Shown: positions 26,637 through 35,314, counted from the stretch's first letter. The stretch is DNA of 53,138 bases from Nitrospirales bacterium (GCA_029261275.1 JAJDBR010000162.1:1-53138); one strand, 5' to 3'. Notes: generated by a model not told the origin, from the sequence alone. Numbers and translations are program-made.

Positions 26637-27586
26637 AATTTGAACCGTATATTCTTTTAATCGGACCTATCTCCGATCCGATGGTCGCTATTGTAAGCGA
26701 AAAACTAACGAGACGAGATTGCACGTTGGTGGTGTTGGATTTTCAACAATCTGCTCATAAATGGCCTATTGCCATTTCCACAGGAAGGAGAGGAAGGTCA
26801 GGGATTTTTCGATTCGGAGCTCGCAAGATTCCCCTTGAGGCGATTCGTTCAACCTATGTCAGAAGAGGAGGGGCAATCGTTCAGGAGAATGATGGGGAAT
26901 ATTTACGGAGAGATCAGCCTCATCATCAAGCCCTGTTTCCGAATTTGTTAGGGTGGCTTCCTGGATTAGTTATGAATCCCTATCGGGCGGCTTGCTCTAA
27001 TGGATCTAAGCCTTATCAGCAATTGCGGATTACTCAGTTAGGATTTCGAATGCCAAAAACTCTGGTGACGACGGTACCTCAAGCTGCTCACCAGTTTTAT
27101 ATCGAATGCCAGGAAAAAGTGATTTTCAAGTCTTTAAGTGCAGAGCGATCAGTGGTGAAGCGTTTGACCGAAGAAGATCTTCCCCGGTTGGATCAACTTC
27201 AATGTTGCCCGGTTCAATTTCAAGAATATATTCCTGGAATTGATTTTCGTGTTCATGTGGTTGGTTCACGAGTTTTTGCCAGTCAGATTGAAACAAGTTC
27301 TACGGATTATCGGTACGTCGAAAAGAACCATTTTCGTAACATTCGAGCAGTAGAACTTTCTTCGGAGTTGCAGGAGAAATGTGTGGCCCTCACCAAGGGC
27401 CTAGGGTTAGTACTTGCCGGGATCGATCTGCGGCGAACCTTTGATGGGGACTATGTGTGTTTTGAGGTCAATACGAGTCCGGCCTTTATGTTTTACGAGT
27501 CCCAAACCGGGCAGCGAATTGGTGCGGCCGTTGCTGAATTATTATTTCAAGGACAGTGCGTTGAGTCTGGGTGCTATCATTCATGA
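26633..27586 (+). CDS. RimK/graspetide-type ATP-grasp ligase
   Basis: The 317-residue protein has the ATP-grasp order: a pre-ATP-grasp domain (YILLIGPISDPMVAIVSEKL, YVRRGG), SKPYQQLRITQLGFRMPKTL, the nucleotide-binding strand EKVIFKSLSAE, the hinge VQFQEYIPGIDFRVHVVGS and the Mg-binding LAGIDL...YVCFEVNTSP. These features match RimK-like ligases such as MvdD/graspetide enzymes, which activate a side-chain carboxylate as acyl phosphate and join it to Ser, Thr or Lys. In this cluster it sits where the lasso cyclase would be expected. Its stop overlaps the ribosome site of the PqqD-like gene. Confidence 0.85.
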   Translation: MKFEPYILLIGPISDPMVAIVSEKLTRRDCTLVVLDFQQSAHKWPIAISTGRRGRSGIFRFGARKIPLEAIRSTYVRRGGAIVQENDGEYLRRDQPHHQALFPNLLGWLPGLVMNPYRAACSNGSKPYQQLRITQLGFRMPKTLVTTVPQAAHQFYIECQEKVIFKSLSAERSVVKRLTEEDLPRLDQLQCCPVQFQEYIPGIDFRVHVVGSRVFASQIETSSTDYRYVEKNHFRNIRAVELSSELQEKCVALTKGLGLVLAGIDLRRTFDGDYVCFEVNTSPAFMFYESQTGQRIGAAVAELLFQGQCVESGCYHS

Positions 27587-27596
27587 GGAGGAAGGG

Positions 27597-28076
27597 ATGA
27601 GCGATACTAATCAATCTGCAAAAAAAACACTATTTATTGGGTCTGAGTTGCGACCAGCATTAGGAAGAACTGAAACTGCGGATACTCCGCACGTGGCTTC
27701 TTCAGCAACGAATCAGGATATCCAAACAGCGGCAATAAAAGCCTTAGAAATGGATGGGACATTATCTTGTGCTTCTCATGAGCCTAATGATTGGGAAGCC
27801 CAAAAACACGATGTACTTCACTGTGCGGAAGATGTTCATTGCACGATTTTAGAGGGCGAGGCCGTCCTATTGAACTTGGATAATGGGCATTATTATTCCC
27901 TCAATAAAGTCGGGACAGCCATTTGGGAATGTTGTGATGGAAGCCGTACTTTACAAGATGTCCTTATGCACATTTGTGAACGATTTGAAGTCATGGAAGA
28001 CCAAGCTCGTAAAGATTTGCTAATCATTTCTTCTCAATTAATTAAAGAAAGCCTTCTTCTGCAGTCAAAAGCTTGA
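27597..28076 (+). CDS. PqqD/lasso B1-like leader-binding protein with N-terminal extension
   Basis: I chose the ATG at 27597, preceded by GAGGAGGAA, giving 159 residues. Residues ~78-155 are PqqD-like: DVHCTILEGEAVLLNLDNGH, YYSLNKVGTAIWECCDGSRT, LQDVLMHICERFEV. That is the RiPP recognition element that binds the Y-x2-P leader in lasso systems and hands it to the B2 protease. The first ~75 residues are a low-complexity Ser/Thr/Ala/Glu-rich extension not usual for B1. It follows the ATP-grasp gene directly and precedes the kinase by 63 bases, so it may deliver the precursors to all three enzymes. Confidence 0.88.
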   Translation: MSDTNQSAKKTLFIGSELRPALGRTETADTPHVASSATNQDIQTAAIKALEMDGTLSCASHEPNDWEAQKHDVLHCAEDVHCTILEGEAVLLNLDNGHYYSLNKVGTAIWECCDGSRTLQDVLMHICERFEVMEDQARKDLLIISSQLIKESLLLQSKA

Positions 28077-28139
28077 GGCAAAGGATCCTCTGAAATTACT
28101 ACATATATGCCTGATAAATAACATTTGATTGGAGTTTCC

Positions 28140-29180
28140 ATGCAATGCTTTGAAGTGTCGATCCATAATAATAATATAAAAGTGTCCTCTTCTTCTCCGC
28201 TCCTGTTTGAACCGATTCAAAAATTCTTGCGATATTTCACTCAAAATGAACGGGAGGGGAATCAGGTTCTTGATTTCACGTTTTATGCAGTTTCCAGACG
28301 AGAGCAAATCCCAAAGGTTCTGTCATCTCAGGCTAAAGAAGTCATTTCTCGCTCAGGCACCACCAGAGGGGACGCAAAGCGTTCGACGTGGAACTATACC
28401 CTTTATATGGAACCCCAAAAAACTATCGCTGATTACCATGACCAAGGGTTGATTGTAATAGATTTTGCCTCCGAAACCGCTCAAATCTATGTCGTAGAAC
28501 CAGAAGCGATGCATGAAGATGTTCGAGTGAGTTATTTTCATTATGCGTTGATTGAGCTTCTGAAGCGTCGCGGGTTCTACACTCTTCATGCTACGGCATT
28601 AGAAAAAAATGGACTGGGTATTTTGATTCCTGGATGTAGCGGAAGAGGCAAGACGACGGCCTTTGTCTCTTTACTTCGCTCAGGGTATCGCTGTCTTTCT
28701 GATGATCATCCTCTTCTTCATGAAATCCATGGAGAGCTAGAGTTGTTAGCTTTTGAAGAGAAGGTGGATATTTTGGAAAGTTCTCTCAAATTTTTCCCGG
28801 AATTTCACAATGCGGGAAAAGATATTTTGCCCGATGGTCTTTGGAAGCGATTTTTCTACATCGAAGACTTTTACAAGGACGGCTTTGCGATGTCCTGTCA
28901 ACCACGAATGCTGGTATTTCCACAGGTCGTTGATTCGCCTAAAAGTTGGGTGGAGCCTTTAGGGAAATCAAGGGCGTTGGAAGAATTGTTGCCAGAAACT
29001 ATGGATGTCTTTGATAAAACCATTGCCAAACTGGAATTTTCATTTTTATCTCGCCTGGTCAATCAATTGGACTGCTATCAATTATACTTTGGTCATGATG
29101 TGTTGGAATTACCGAACTTAATCACTCCTCTTTTAGAAAAGAGTTCCGTCAACTGCGAGTCAAAGGTGCTCTCCACGTAG
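28140..29180 (+). CDS. HPr-kinase-like enzyme of the RiPP cluster
   Basis: The 346-residue protein carries a P-loop GILIPGCSGRGKTTAFVSLL and the following CLSDDHPLL Asp pair of HPr kinase/phosphorylase relatives. The HPr-kinase N-terminal domain is replaced by a different one (residues 1-150). Homologues in paeninodin-type lasso clusters phosphorylate the C-terminal Ser of the precursor. Precursors 1 and 3 end in Ser, which fits. ATG 28140 has GGAG five bases upstream; the TTG at 28125 is less likely. This is the last gene of the cluster and converges on rsmJ. Confidence 0.82.
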   Translation: MQCFEVSIHNNNIKVSSSSPLLFEPIQKFLRYFTQNEREGNQVLDFTFYAVSRREQIPKVLSSQAKEVISRSGTTRGDAKRSTWNYTLYMEPQKTIADYHDQGLIVIDFASETAQIYVVEPEAMHEDVRVSYFHYALIELLKRRGFYTLHATALEKNGLGILIPGCSGRGKTTAFVSLLRSGYRCLSDDHPLLHEIHGELELLAFEEKVDILESSLKFFPEFHNAGKDILPDGLWKRFFYIEDFYKDGFAMSCQPRMLVFPQVVDSPKSWVEPLGKSRALEELLPETMDVFDKTIAKLEFSFLSRLVNQLDCYQLYFGHDVLELPNLITPLLEKSSVNCESKVLST

Positions 29181-29214
29181 AGCTTCGTTATCGCCATTCA
29201 AAGCATGGAATTAG

Positions 29215-29874
29215 TTAAGTGAAAATGAGATAGATATCAAAACGATATTTTTTTGTTTTGATAGAGGTATGTGGTTCCACGTCACCTAGGAAATCTGCAT
29301 AAAACGGGCGTTTAACGACCACACGGTTGGTGGCAATCGTCAGCGCCAGTTTCAGTAATTCACCGGCATCATCATCTCGCCCTACCACTTCTTGTAGCAT
29401 TCGCATGTCTTTCTTCACGAGCGCGGATTTTTCTTTATGGGGAAACATGGGGTCGAGGTAAATGACCTCCGGTTCAAACGGAGTATGCAAGATCTCTCGC
29501 AGACTTTCTCCGCAGATTAGAGATAGGTTGTTTTTGATAAGGGTGCCGATTTTCTCATCCTGTTCGGCGCGACGCAATCCATCTTCTAGAAGTTTAGCAA
29601 TCACCTCGGAACGTTCGATCATATGCACCCGGCATCCCATGGTCGCAAGTACAAAAGCATCACGACCCCAACCGGCAGTGGCATCTACAACGTTGGGTCG
29701 ATGGCCTTTTTTGAGCCCCACCGCTTTACTGATTGTCTCGCCACCTGCATGACCATATTTTCTCCTGTACGCCGTTTTGCCGGAGACAAAATCGATGATT
29801 ACTGGCGTCATGTCCTGTTGATCGTAATAGACCAAACCCAATTCTTGATCTTTCATTTGAAGAAAATAGTTCAA
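29215..29874 (-). CDS. rsmJ: 16S rRNA m2G1516 methyltransferase-like protein
   Basis: The product has RsmJ hallmarks: VDFVSGKTAYRRKYGHAGGE, SAM motif I VVDATAGWGRDAFVLATMGC, VHMIER, YLDPMFPHKEKSALVKKDMR and KRPFYADFLG. Length (219 residues) is shorter than most RsmJ because the N-terminal ~25 residues are missing. No good upstream ATG exists; the frame opens with TTG (29874) or ATG (29856). It methylates the small-subunit rRNA and is unrelated to the RiPP cluster it faces. Confidence 0.88.
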   Translation of the reverse strand: MNYFLQMKDQELGLVYYDQQDMTPVIIDFVSGKTAYRRKYGHAGGETISKAVGLKKGHRPNVVDATAGWGRDAFVLATMGCRVHMIERSEVIAKLLEDGLRRAEQDEKIGTLIKNNLSLICGESLREILHTPFEPEVIYLDPMFPHKEKSALVKKDMRMLQEVVGRDDDAGELLKLALTIATNRVVVKRPFYADFLGDVEPHTSIKTKKYRFDIYLIFT

Positions 29875-30118
29875 AGAAGCCCTACTTAGGCTAGAGACGT
29901 GGGGACCCTCGGCTCTCTTCTGGCCGACCCCATGCTACCCAACCCTTCAATTATTGTACAGATGGCATATTCTGAGGAGATAGCTAAGATAGATTCCCGC
30001 TTCAAGCTCGCGGAAATGACGGAGAATAGCTTTTGCCTATGGGTCTAAATGTAGGGAGAATGTTTGTGGTAGTTGCTTGCAGTTTGGAACGTTCGAAAGA
30101 CTTCCCTGTCTTCTCATA

Positions 30119-30146
30119 GTTGGCGAAGGGATGGCCCTTCGCCAAC
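30119..30146. other. Perfect 12-bp inverted repeat
   Basis: GTTGGCGAAGGG (30119-30130) and CCCTTCGCCAAC (30135-30146) pair perfectly around ATGG. No T-run follows on either strand. It lies downstream of the small Lys-rich gene and may end its transcript or bind a regulator. 29890-30110 shows no other feature. Confidence 0.5.
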
Positions 30147-30176
30147 AGGGGTAGAAGAAACAAGTGGTGGGTGGGG

Positions 30177-30269
30177 TTATTTCTTGGCCTTTTTATCGGC
30201 CCGTTTTTCTTTTAGGGATTTGGTTGGTTTCTTTTTGGCTTCCTTTTTTGAGTCCTGGCTTTTTCCCAT
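30177..30269 (-). CDS. Small Lys-rich protein (30 residues)
   Basis: An ATG at 30269 with AAGGAG (30277-30282 complement) opens a 30-residue frame: MGKSQDSKKEAKKKPTKSLK then EKRADKKAKK. This looks like a short, highly basic protein type that I have the impression occurs widely in bacteria, often annotated hypothetical. Size and charge suggest nucleic acid or ribosome contact, but that is inference. It precedes the 137-residue gene at 30316 in opposite direction of travel along the same strand. Confidence 0.75.
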   Translation of the reverse strand: MGKSQDSKKEAKKKPTKSLKEKRADKKAKK

Positions 30270-30315
30270 GGACACGCTCCTTGTGAATGTATTGTTGAGG
30301 GTTTCTCGATGATGG

Positions 30316-30729
30316 CTATGATGTTGGTGCAGCTAGTTTTTTTGCCTCGGCCGCAGCCGCGGCCTCAGCTTTGGCAGCTGCGGCGACATTGGCTTTGAAG
30401 GCTTTGTCCTGTTGCTCCCAGTCTAATCGGAGCCGTTCCGACATGGCTTTCGTATTGTTTTGTTTTTCTAACATCATATCTGCGTTAAGGGCCGCTGCTC
30501 CAATGGCATACCCAACGGCTGGTGCTTGATATTGATCGTGGAGGACCCGAAGGGTGGCTACCATGGGCGCCGAATAGCCTCGTCGTTGACAATACTTAAG
30601 GCCAGCGGCTGTGAGTGTGGTTCCGTCTTCTTCTACGAGCGCCGTCGTCCCTTCCGGGGCATTCTTCCCCGTGTATCCATGCAATTCCCCAGATTTTCCC
30701 TCAGCATATTGCTTGTGTTGTTCGGCCAT
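30316..30729 (-). CDS. Hypothetical protein with Ala/Lys/Glu-rich tail
   Basis: The 137-residue protein starts at ATG 30729 with AAAGGA eleven bases upstream. The middle part (TALVEEDGTTLTAAGLKYCQ, RRGYSAPMVATLRVLHDQYQ) is mostly helical; the C-terminal 30 residues are Ala/Lys/Glu repeats (VAAAAKAEAAAAAEAKKLAA). I do not recognise a family. The gap 30730-31164 contains no gene I can support; a 34-codon frame at 30852-30956 (minus) lacks a ribosome site. Confidence 0.65.
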   Translation of the reverse strand: MAEQHKQYAEGKSGELHGYTGKNAPEGTTALVEEDGTTLTAAGLKYCQRRGYSAPMVATLRVLHDQYQAPAVGYAIGAAALNADMMLEKQNNTKAMSERLRLDWEQQDKAFKANVAAAAKAEAAAAAEAKKLAAPTS

Positions 30730-31164
30730 GAGTGCTGCATCCTTTCTAAAATTTGAAGATCAAAATACAATGAGTGATATTTTGAGATCGGGTTCACGGT
30801 TTCCTGAGATATAGTGTAGTTGGTTCGTGGCCGTTTTGCCTACTGGTTTTTTTACTTGTGGATAAAAAAATGAGAGTGGTAGAGCAGGAGAGGTGGTTTT
30901 TCATCGAGGTAGTCATTAAAAAAGGTATTGGTAGCATCAGTGGCTGGTGGTGGCATGGTAAAAGGTTGAAAAAATTGAGACGATTTCTAATGTTGTTGAA
31001 AAAAGGTACGTAGGTTGACTATTCAATGGATGCTTCGAGACCTGGAGAGGTGTCGGAATGATTCTGAGTGGCTTGGAATACTGGTTTTTTGGCTGGCGGT
31101 GGAGCGTCACTGAAATGAGACTGACTGATTTAGGAATGACATCGTTTGTGTTGAGATGTCTCCA

Positions 31165-32445
31165 TTATACTCCTTTTACCACACTTTTGAGGGGGCTCAC
31201 CACAGAGATGGCCAAGGTCTTTTTCTTTGAAGACGCAGGCTTGGGTTGGGTGATCACCACGACACCTTCGTCTGTCAGAGTGAATCGTTTCCGATCCTGC
31301 TCGGCGTCGTAGCCGATGACCGTGTCCGGGGGGATCACGACGCCTTTGTCGATGATGGCCCGACGGATGCGAGCTCGCTCGCCGATTACCACATTTTCCA
31401 TGATAACGGACTCGTGGACTTCCGCGTGATGTTCGACGCGGACGTTGGGTGAGAGGACGCAGTTTTTTACCTGACTCCCTGAGATAATACACCCCCCTGA
31501 GACAATGGAATCCAGCGCCATGCCCATGCGGCCATTGTCGGTTTCCTCTGCGAAGACAAATTTGGCTGGGGGGAATTGACCTTGATAGGTGCGGATGGGC
31601 CAAGCTTGATCATAGAAATTGAACAGGGGGTCAACCGAGACGAGGTCCATGTTGGCTTCATAGTAGGCGTCTAGGGTGCCGATATCCCGCCAGTATTTGA
31701 CCTCCTTTTTATTTTCATCCTGAAAGTTATAGGCAAAGACTCGCCCGTCTTCAATCATAGACGGAAGAATGTTCTTGCCGAAATCGTGTGCGCTGTCTAG
31801 GCGGGCCTCTTTTCGTAATCTCTCATACAGCAGATCCGTGCGGAACAAATAAATACCCATCGACACGAAGGCATGAGTGGGATCATCCGGGAGGGGAAAG
31901 GGATCTTGGGGTTTTTCTTCAAATCGGTGCACACACATTGTCTCATCGACCCCCAACACACCGAAATCGGTGGCTTGCTCCCTCGGCCATTCAATGGCTC
32001 CCACGACTGCGTCGGCATTCTTGTCCAGAAAGAACTGATACATATCGGCATAGTTCATCTTGTAGACATGGTCACCAGCCAGGACTAAGAGATGTCGTGG
32101 TTGCTCTTGCTCGAGAAGAAAAAGATTTTGGAAGACGGCGTCGGCGGTCCCACGGTACCAATCTTTGCTGATTCGTTGTTGCGGGGGAATCGACATGAGA
32201 AATTCCCCCAATTCAGGATTGAGTACGTTCCATCCCGTGCGAAGGTGACGATCAAGCGAATGGGACTTGTATTGAATCAATACCGCCATTTTTCTGAGCC
32301 CAGAGTTGAGGCAATTACTGAGTGTGATGTCGATGATTCGATATTTCCCACCAAAGGGGACGGCGGGTTTGGCGCGGTGTTGGGTGAGTGGCAATAAACG
32401 CTCTCCGCGGCCTCCTGCTAAGATCATGGTATAGAGGTCACGCAT
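31165..32445 (-). CDS. glgC: Glucose-1-phosphate adenylyltransferase
   Basis: The ATG at 32445 follows GGAGGT and gives 426 residues; an upstream frame extension (to 32502) has no support. Motifs: [20 protein letters not shown] (nucleotide binding), [32 protein letters not shown], the [20 protein letters not shown] substrate site, and a left-handed beta-helix C terminus ([18 protein letters not shown]). It makes ADP-glucose for glycogen. No other glycogen gene is adjacent. Confidence 0.95.
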   Translation of the reverse strand: MRDLYTMILAGGRGERLLPLTQHRAKPAVPFGGKYRIIDITLSNCLNSGLRKMAVLIQYKSHSLDRHLRTGWNVLNPELGEFLMSIPPQQRISKDWYRGTADAVFQNLFLLEQEQPRHLLVLAGDHVYKMNYADMYQFFLDKNADAVVGAIEWPREQATDFGVLGVDETMCVHRFEEKPQDPFPLPDDPTHAFVSMGIYLFRTDLLYERLRKEARLDSAHDFGKNILPSMIEDGRVFAYNFQDENKKEVKYWRDIGTLDAYYEANMDLVSVDPLFNFYDQAWPIRTYQGQFPPAKFVFAEETDNGRMGMALDSIVSGGCIISGSQVKNCVLSPNVRVEHHAEVHESVIMENVVIGERARIRRAIIDKGVVIPPDTVIGYDAEQDRKRFTLTDEGVVVITQPKPASSKKKTLAISVVSPLKSVVKGV

Positions 32446-32781
32446 GGGACACCTCCATTGTAAAGATGATGGGTACGAGAAAAGGGAGAGGGATGGAACC
32501 ACTGGGTTCCCAAGGCATGTAGTTGTTCATTGGACTGGGCATGTTATGCGTACCCTTTATTGTCCAGAGAATCGTTCTGTTGAAGAGGAGGGTAATAGCC
32601 TAGCTCACTTTTAGGGGAAAGTATAGATGAGTGAACGGGGATCTCGACCGGGATGCGGGCTTGTGGGTAGGGTTGGGGCGCTGGATGTCGGTTGAAAACT
32701 TTTCTTCTCAAGAAGAAATTTCCCTTCCTTGAGAGATAAAGGAGGGGAAAGAGAAATGTGAATTTCTGATTTGGTACGTGC

Positions 32782-33060
32782 TTAATGTTTCTCTGGCATG
32801 GCCTCCCAATGGCCTTTGGGATTTTTCTCACAATCGGCTTTCGACATTTTGACCCAACCTTTGCCTTTGCAAGCATTTTTGCCTTCACATTCATGTCCCA
32901 TGCCCTGGCAATCTCCTTTGCCTTTACAGGCATTGACCCCATGACATTGTCCGGCATTTCCCATAGCCTCGGCGTGGGCAAAAGTCGTTGATCCAAAAGC
33001 GCCCGCAGCCAGTAAGCTCGTTAGTGCTGCGCCCACTAATAATGATTTCTTTGCGTTCAT
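32782..33060 (-). CDS. Small exported Cys-rich protein, bufferin (BufA2)-like
   Basis: The 92-residue product starts MNAKKSLLVGAALTSLLAAG, a signal peptide cleaved near FAHAEA. The mature part has six Cys in CHGVNACKGKGDC, HECEGKNACKGKG and ADCEKNPKG. The repeated C-x-G-x-N-x-C-K-G-x-G pattern is that of bufferin-type copper-binding peptides, whose Cys are modified by an MNIO enzyme (BufB, DUF692) with BufC. Neither gene is present in this window, so the peptide is an orphan precursor or is unmodified. The leader has AGGAGG before the ATG. Confidence 0.7.
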   Translation of the reverse strand: MNAKKSLLVGAALTSLLAAGAFGSTTFAHAEAMGNAGQCHGVNACKGKGDCQGMGHECEGKNACKGKGWVKMSKADCEKNPKGHWEAMPEKH

Positions 33061-33178
33061 GCACGAACCCTCCTTTGAAATGTGATGGTAACCGGTGCCT
33101 AAATTTAAGCTAAGCCTGTCCAGTTTCAGGCACTAGCTGATTGGTGGGAAGTCCTGATTTGATGGAATTTATTACAGG

Positions 33179-33679
33179 TTATTGTTGATTGGAAGTGGTT
33201 TGTAAGAGTTTTTGAATGACCGGTCCAATGTCTTCAGGTTTGGTCGTAGGGGCCAAACGGTCCCTAACGTTTCCGGATTGATCCACAAGGAATTTGGTGA
33301 AGTTCCATTTGATGGCTTCTGAACCCATAAGGCCAGGCGCTTGTTTTTTGAGATGTTGATAGAGAGGATGCGTATTGGGCCCGTTTACCTCAATTTTGCC
33401 AAACATGGGGAAGCTGACGCCGTAGTTGGCTTGGCAAAACTGTTGGATTTCCTGGTGGGTGCCTGGATCTTGGCTGCCAAATTGGTTGCAGGGAAACCCT
33501 AGGACCTCAAATCCTTGAGCCTGGTATTGTTGGTAGAGGGCTTCTAACCCATGAAATTGCGGGGTGAAACCGCATTTGGATGCCGTGTTGACAATGAGCA
33601 GGACCTTATCCTTATAGGTAGAAAGAGGCTGATCGTTTCCGGTAATGGATTGGCAAATGATGCTGTAGATACTGCTCAT
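33179..33679 (-). CDS. Glutathione peroxidase family protein (Cys type)
   Basis: The 166-residue protein has the family motifs VNTASKCGFTPQF with the peroxidatic Cys, GFPCNQFGSQDPGTH with the Gln and resolving-Cys region, and IKWNFTKFLVDQSGNV with the catalytic Trp/Asn. It reduces hydroperoxides, probably with thioredoxin. Length is typical. It is transcribed in the same direction as the bufferin-like gene, ~120 bases apart. Confidence 0.93.
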   Translation of the reverse strand: MSSIYSIICQSITGNDQPLSTYKDKVLLIVNTASKCGFTPQFHGLEALYQQYQAQGFEVLGFPCNQFGSQDPGTHQEIQQFCQANYGVSFPMFGKIEVNGPNTHPLYQHLKKQAPGLMGSEAIKWNFTKFLVDQSGNVRDRLAPTTKPEDIGPVIQKLLQTTSNQQ

Positions 33680-33942
33680 AGGTGCGTCCTTTTGTTGGTG
33701 AGTGGAAGTGACGTCTTTTCTTAATTGGGCAATTCATTAATTTGACAGGTTTCAGATTGTGTTGTATTCTAAACACTGTTCATGCTGATTCGGTCCGACG
33801 GCGAGAACATTCAACATACTTCGGGCCTCGCGATCGTATCGCGACCAGATCCTGCTCGGAGCGGACATCCTACCTAACTTCTGCTTCCCTCGGTTTTCTG
33901 ACTACGTGTAGATACGATCCTTGTAACAAAAGGAATAGTGCT

Positions 33943-35247
33943 ATGTCTTCAACTGTGTTGTCTCAGTTTGGTGCGCTTGGTGTGTCCGAGCGCTTAGTTC
34001 AAGCCTTATCGAAGGCTGGGTTAGACGAACCCACTCCCATTCAGGCCAAAGCCATCCCCCCAGGTCTAGAAGGCCGCGATGTATTGGGGTGTGCGCAAAC
34101 CGGTACCGGGAAAACAGCAGCTTTTGTCATCCCTATGATTGAGCGTTTGGCTGCTGGCCCCAAAGGCCATCCTCGAGGGCTCATATTAGCCCCGACTCGA
34201 GAATTAGCATTTCAAATTCAAGGAACAGTGGATAAGCTTGGTCGGTCGTGCGGGATTTTTGGGACGACGGTAGTCGGGGGGGCTGATATGCATGCCCAAG
34301 TCCGTGGGCTACGTCAGCGTCCTGATATCATCATCGCCACGCCTGGTCGGTTATTGGATCATATGTGGCAAGGGACGATCTTGTTCACGAAACTGAGCAT
34401 TGTAGTGTTAGATGAAGCTGATCGGATGTTAGATATGGGATTTGCGCCTCAATTGAATCAAATTATCGAGGCCCTACCGGATAAGAGGCAGACATTACTC
34501 TTTTCTGCCACGATGCCAGACAATTTAGATGATTTGGCGCGGATGTCCTTGAAAGACCCTGTCAAAGCCCTGGTAGCGAAATCCGCAACAGTTGCGGAAG
34601 GGGTCACTCATAACGTGCATCACATCAATAATTCCGAAAAAACGTCGTTGTTACTCTCAATCTTGAAAGAGACCGAGGGTTCAGTGTTAGTTTTTACTCG
34701 AACGAAACATCGGGCTGATCGAATTGGAGAAACACTGGAAAAGGTTGGCTGCAGCTCTGCCGTCTTGCATTCCGGTCGTCGTCTCCCACAACGTCGAGCC
34801 GCGCTTGAAGGATTCCGACGAGGGCGTTTCGAAGTGTTGGTCGCGACAGATATCGCCGCCCGCGGACTGGATGTGGATAATATTCGACACGTGATCAATT
34901 ATGATTTGCCTAATGTGCCGGAAGACTATGTCCATCGTATTGGCCGCACCGCTCGGATGAAGGCCATCGGTTGGGCCACGAGTTTTGTGACGGGCGAAGA
35001 TCATCGGTCTTTGCGGATGATTGAAAAACTATTAGGCAAAGCAGTGCCATGTGCTCCGGGTAGTCGGGCTCCAGAAGCCAGCCATGTTGCGACTCGGGCG
35101 CCGCGTCCGGGTTACGGCAATTCGAATGGTCCAAGAGGCTCGCGTCCTGGATTTGCCAATGGTAATGGTCCGAGAGGCCCGCATTCGGATCGTCCAGGGC
35201 GAAACCAATCAGGTGGTCGTCCGCGTTCGACTTCGTATACATTTTAG
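33943..35247 (+). CDS. rhlE: DEAD-box RNA helicase
   Basis: I chose the ATG at 33943 with AAAGGAA upstream (434 residues); the in-frame extension to 33742 looks non-coding. Motifs: EPTPIQAKAIPPGL (Q), AQTGTGKTAAFVIP (I), PTRELAFQ (Ia), VLDEADRMLDMGF (II), LFSATMP (III), DIAARGLDVDN (V) and HRIGRTARM (VI). The tail is Gly/Pro/Arg/Asn-rich (YGNSNGPRGSRPG), an RNA-binding type tail of RhlE proteins. It unwinds RNA in ribosome assembly or mRNA decay. Confidence 0.93.
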   Translation: MSSTVLSQFGALGVSERLVQALSKAGLDEPTPIQAKAIPPGLEGRDVLGCAQTGTGKTAAFVIPMIERLAAGPKGHPRGLILAPTRELAFQIQGTVDKLGRSCGIFGTTVVGGADMHAQVRGLRQRPDIIIATPGRLLDHMWQGTILFTKLSIVVLDEADRMLDMGFAPQLNQIIEALPDKRQTLLFSATMPDNLDDLARMSLKDPVKALVAKSATVAEGVTHNVHHINNSEKTSLLLSILKETEGSVLVFTRTKHRADRIGETLEKVGCSSAVLHSGRRLPQRRAALEGFRRGRFEVLVATDIAARGLDVDNIRHVINYDLPNVPEDYVHRIGRTARMKAIGWATSFVTGEDHRSLRMIEKLLGKAVPCAPGSRAPEASHVATRAPRPGYGNSNGPRGSRPGFANGNGPRGPHSDRPGRNQSGGRPRSTSYTF

Positions 35248-35277
35248 CTTCGTACCTTACAGGGTATTGATGCATAG

Positions 35278-35314
35278 CCCCAAAGGGTCTTGTTGGCTCT
35301 TTGGGGATTTTTTT
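35278..35314 (+). terminator. Intrinsic terminator after the helicase gene
   Basis: CCCCAAAG (35278-35285) pairs with CTTTGGGG (35299-35306), followed by ATTTTTTT to 35314. Confidence 0.85.

Noticed and set aside
18821-29180. A standard lasso-peptide cluster
   Set aside because: No asparagine-synthetase-like cyclase is present in the window, and two of three predicted cores lack an acidic residue at positions 7-9.
18544-29214. Integration of the RiPP cluster at the tRNA-Gly gene
   Set aside because: No integrase gene and no repeat of the tRNA 3' end was found at the far side of the cluster.
30852-30956. A 34-codon Pro/Thr-rich frame on the minus strand
   Set aside because: No ribosome site and no recognisable family.
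33742-33942. N-terminal extension of the DEAD-box helicase
   Set aside because: The extension has non-coding composition, and a ribosome site sits directly before the internal ATG at 33943, where the normal helicase start falls.
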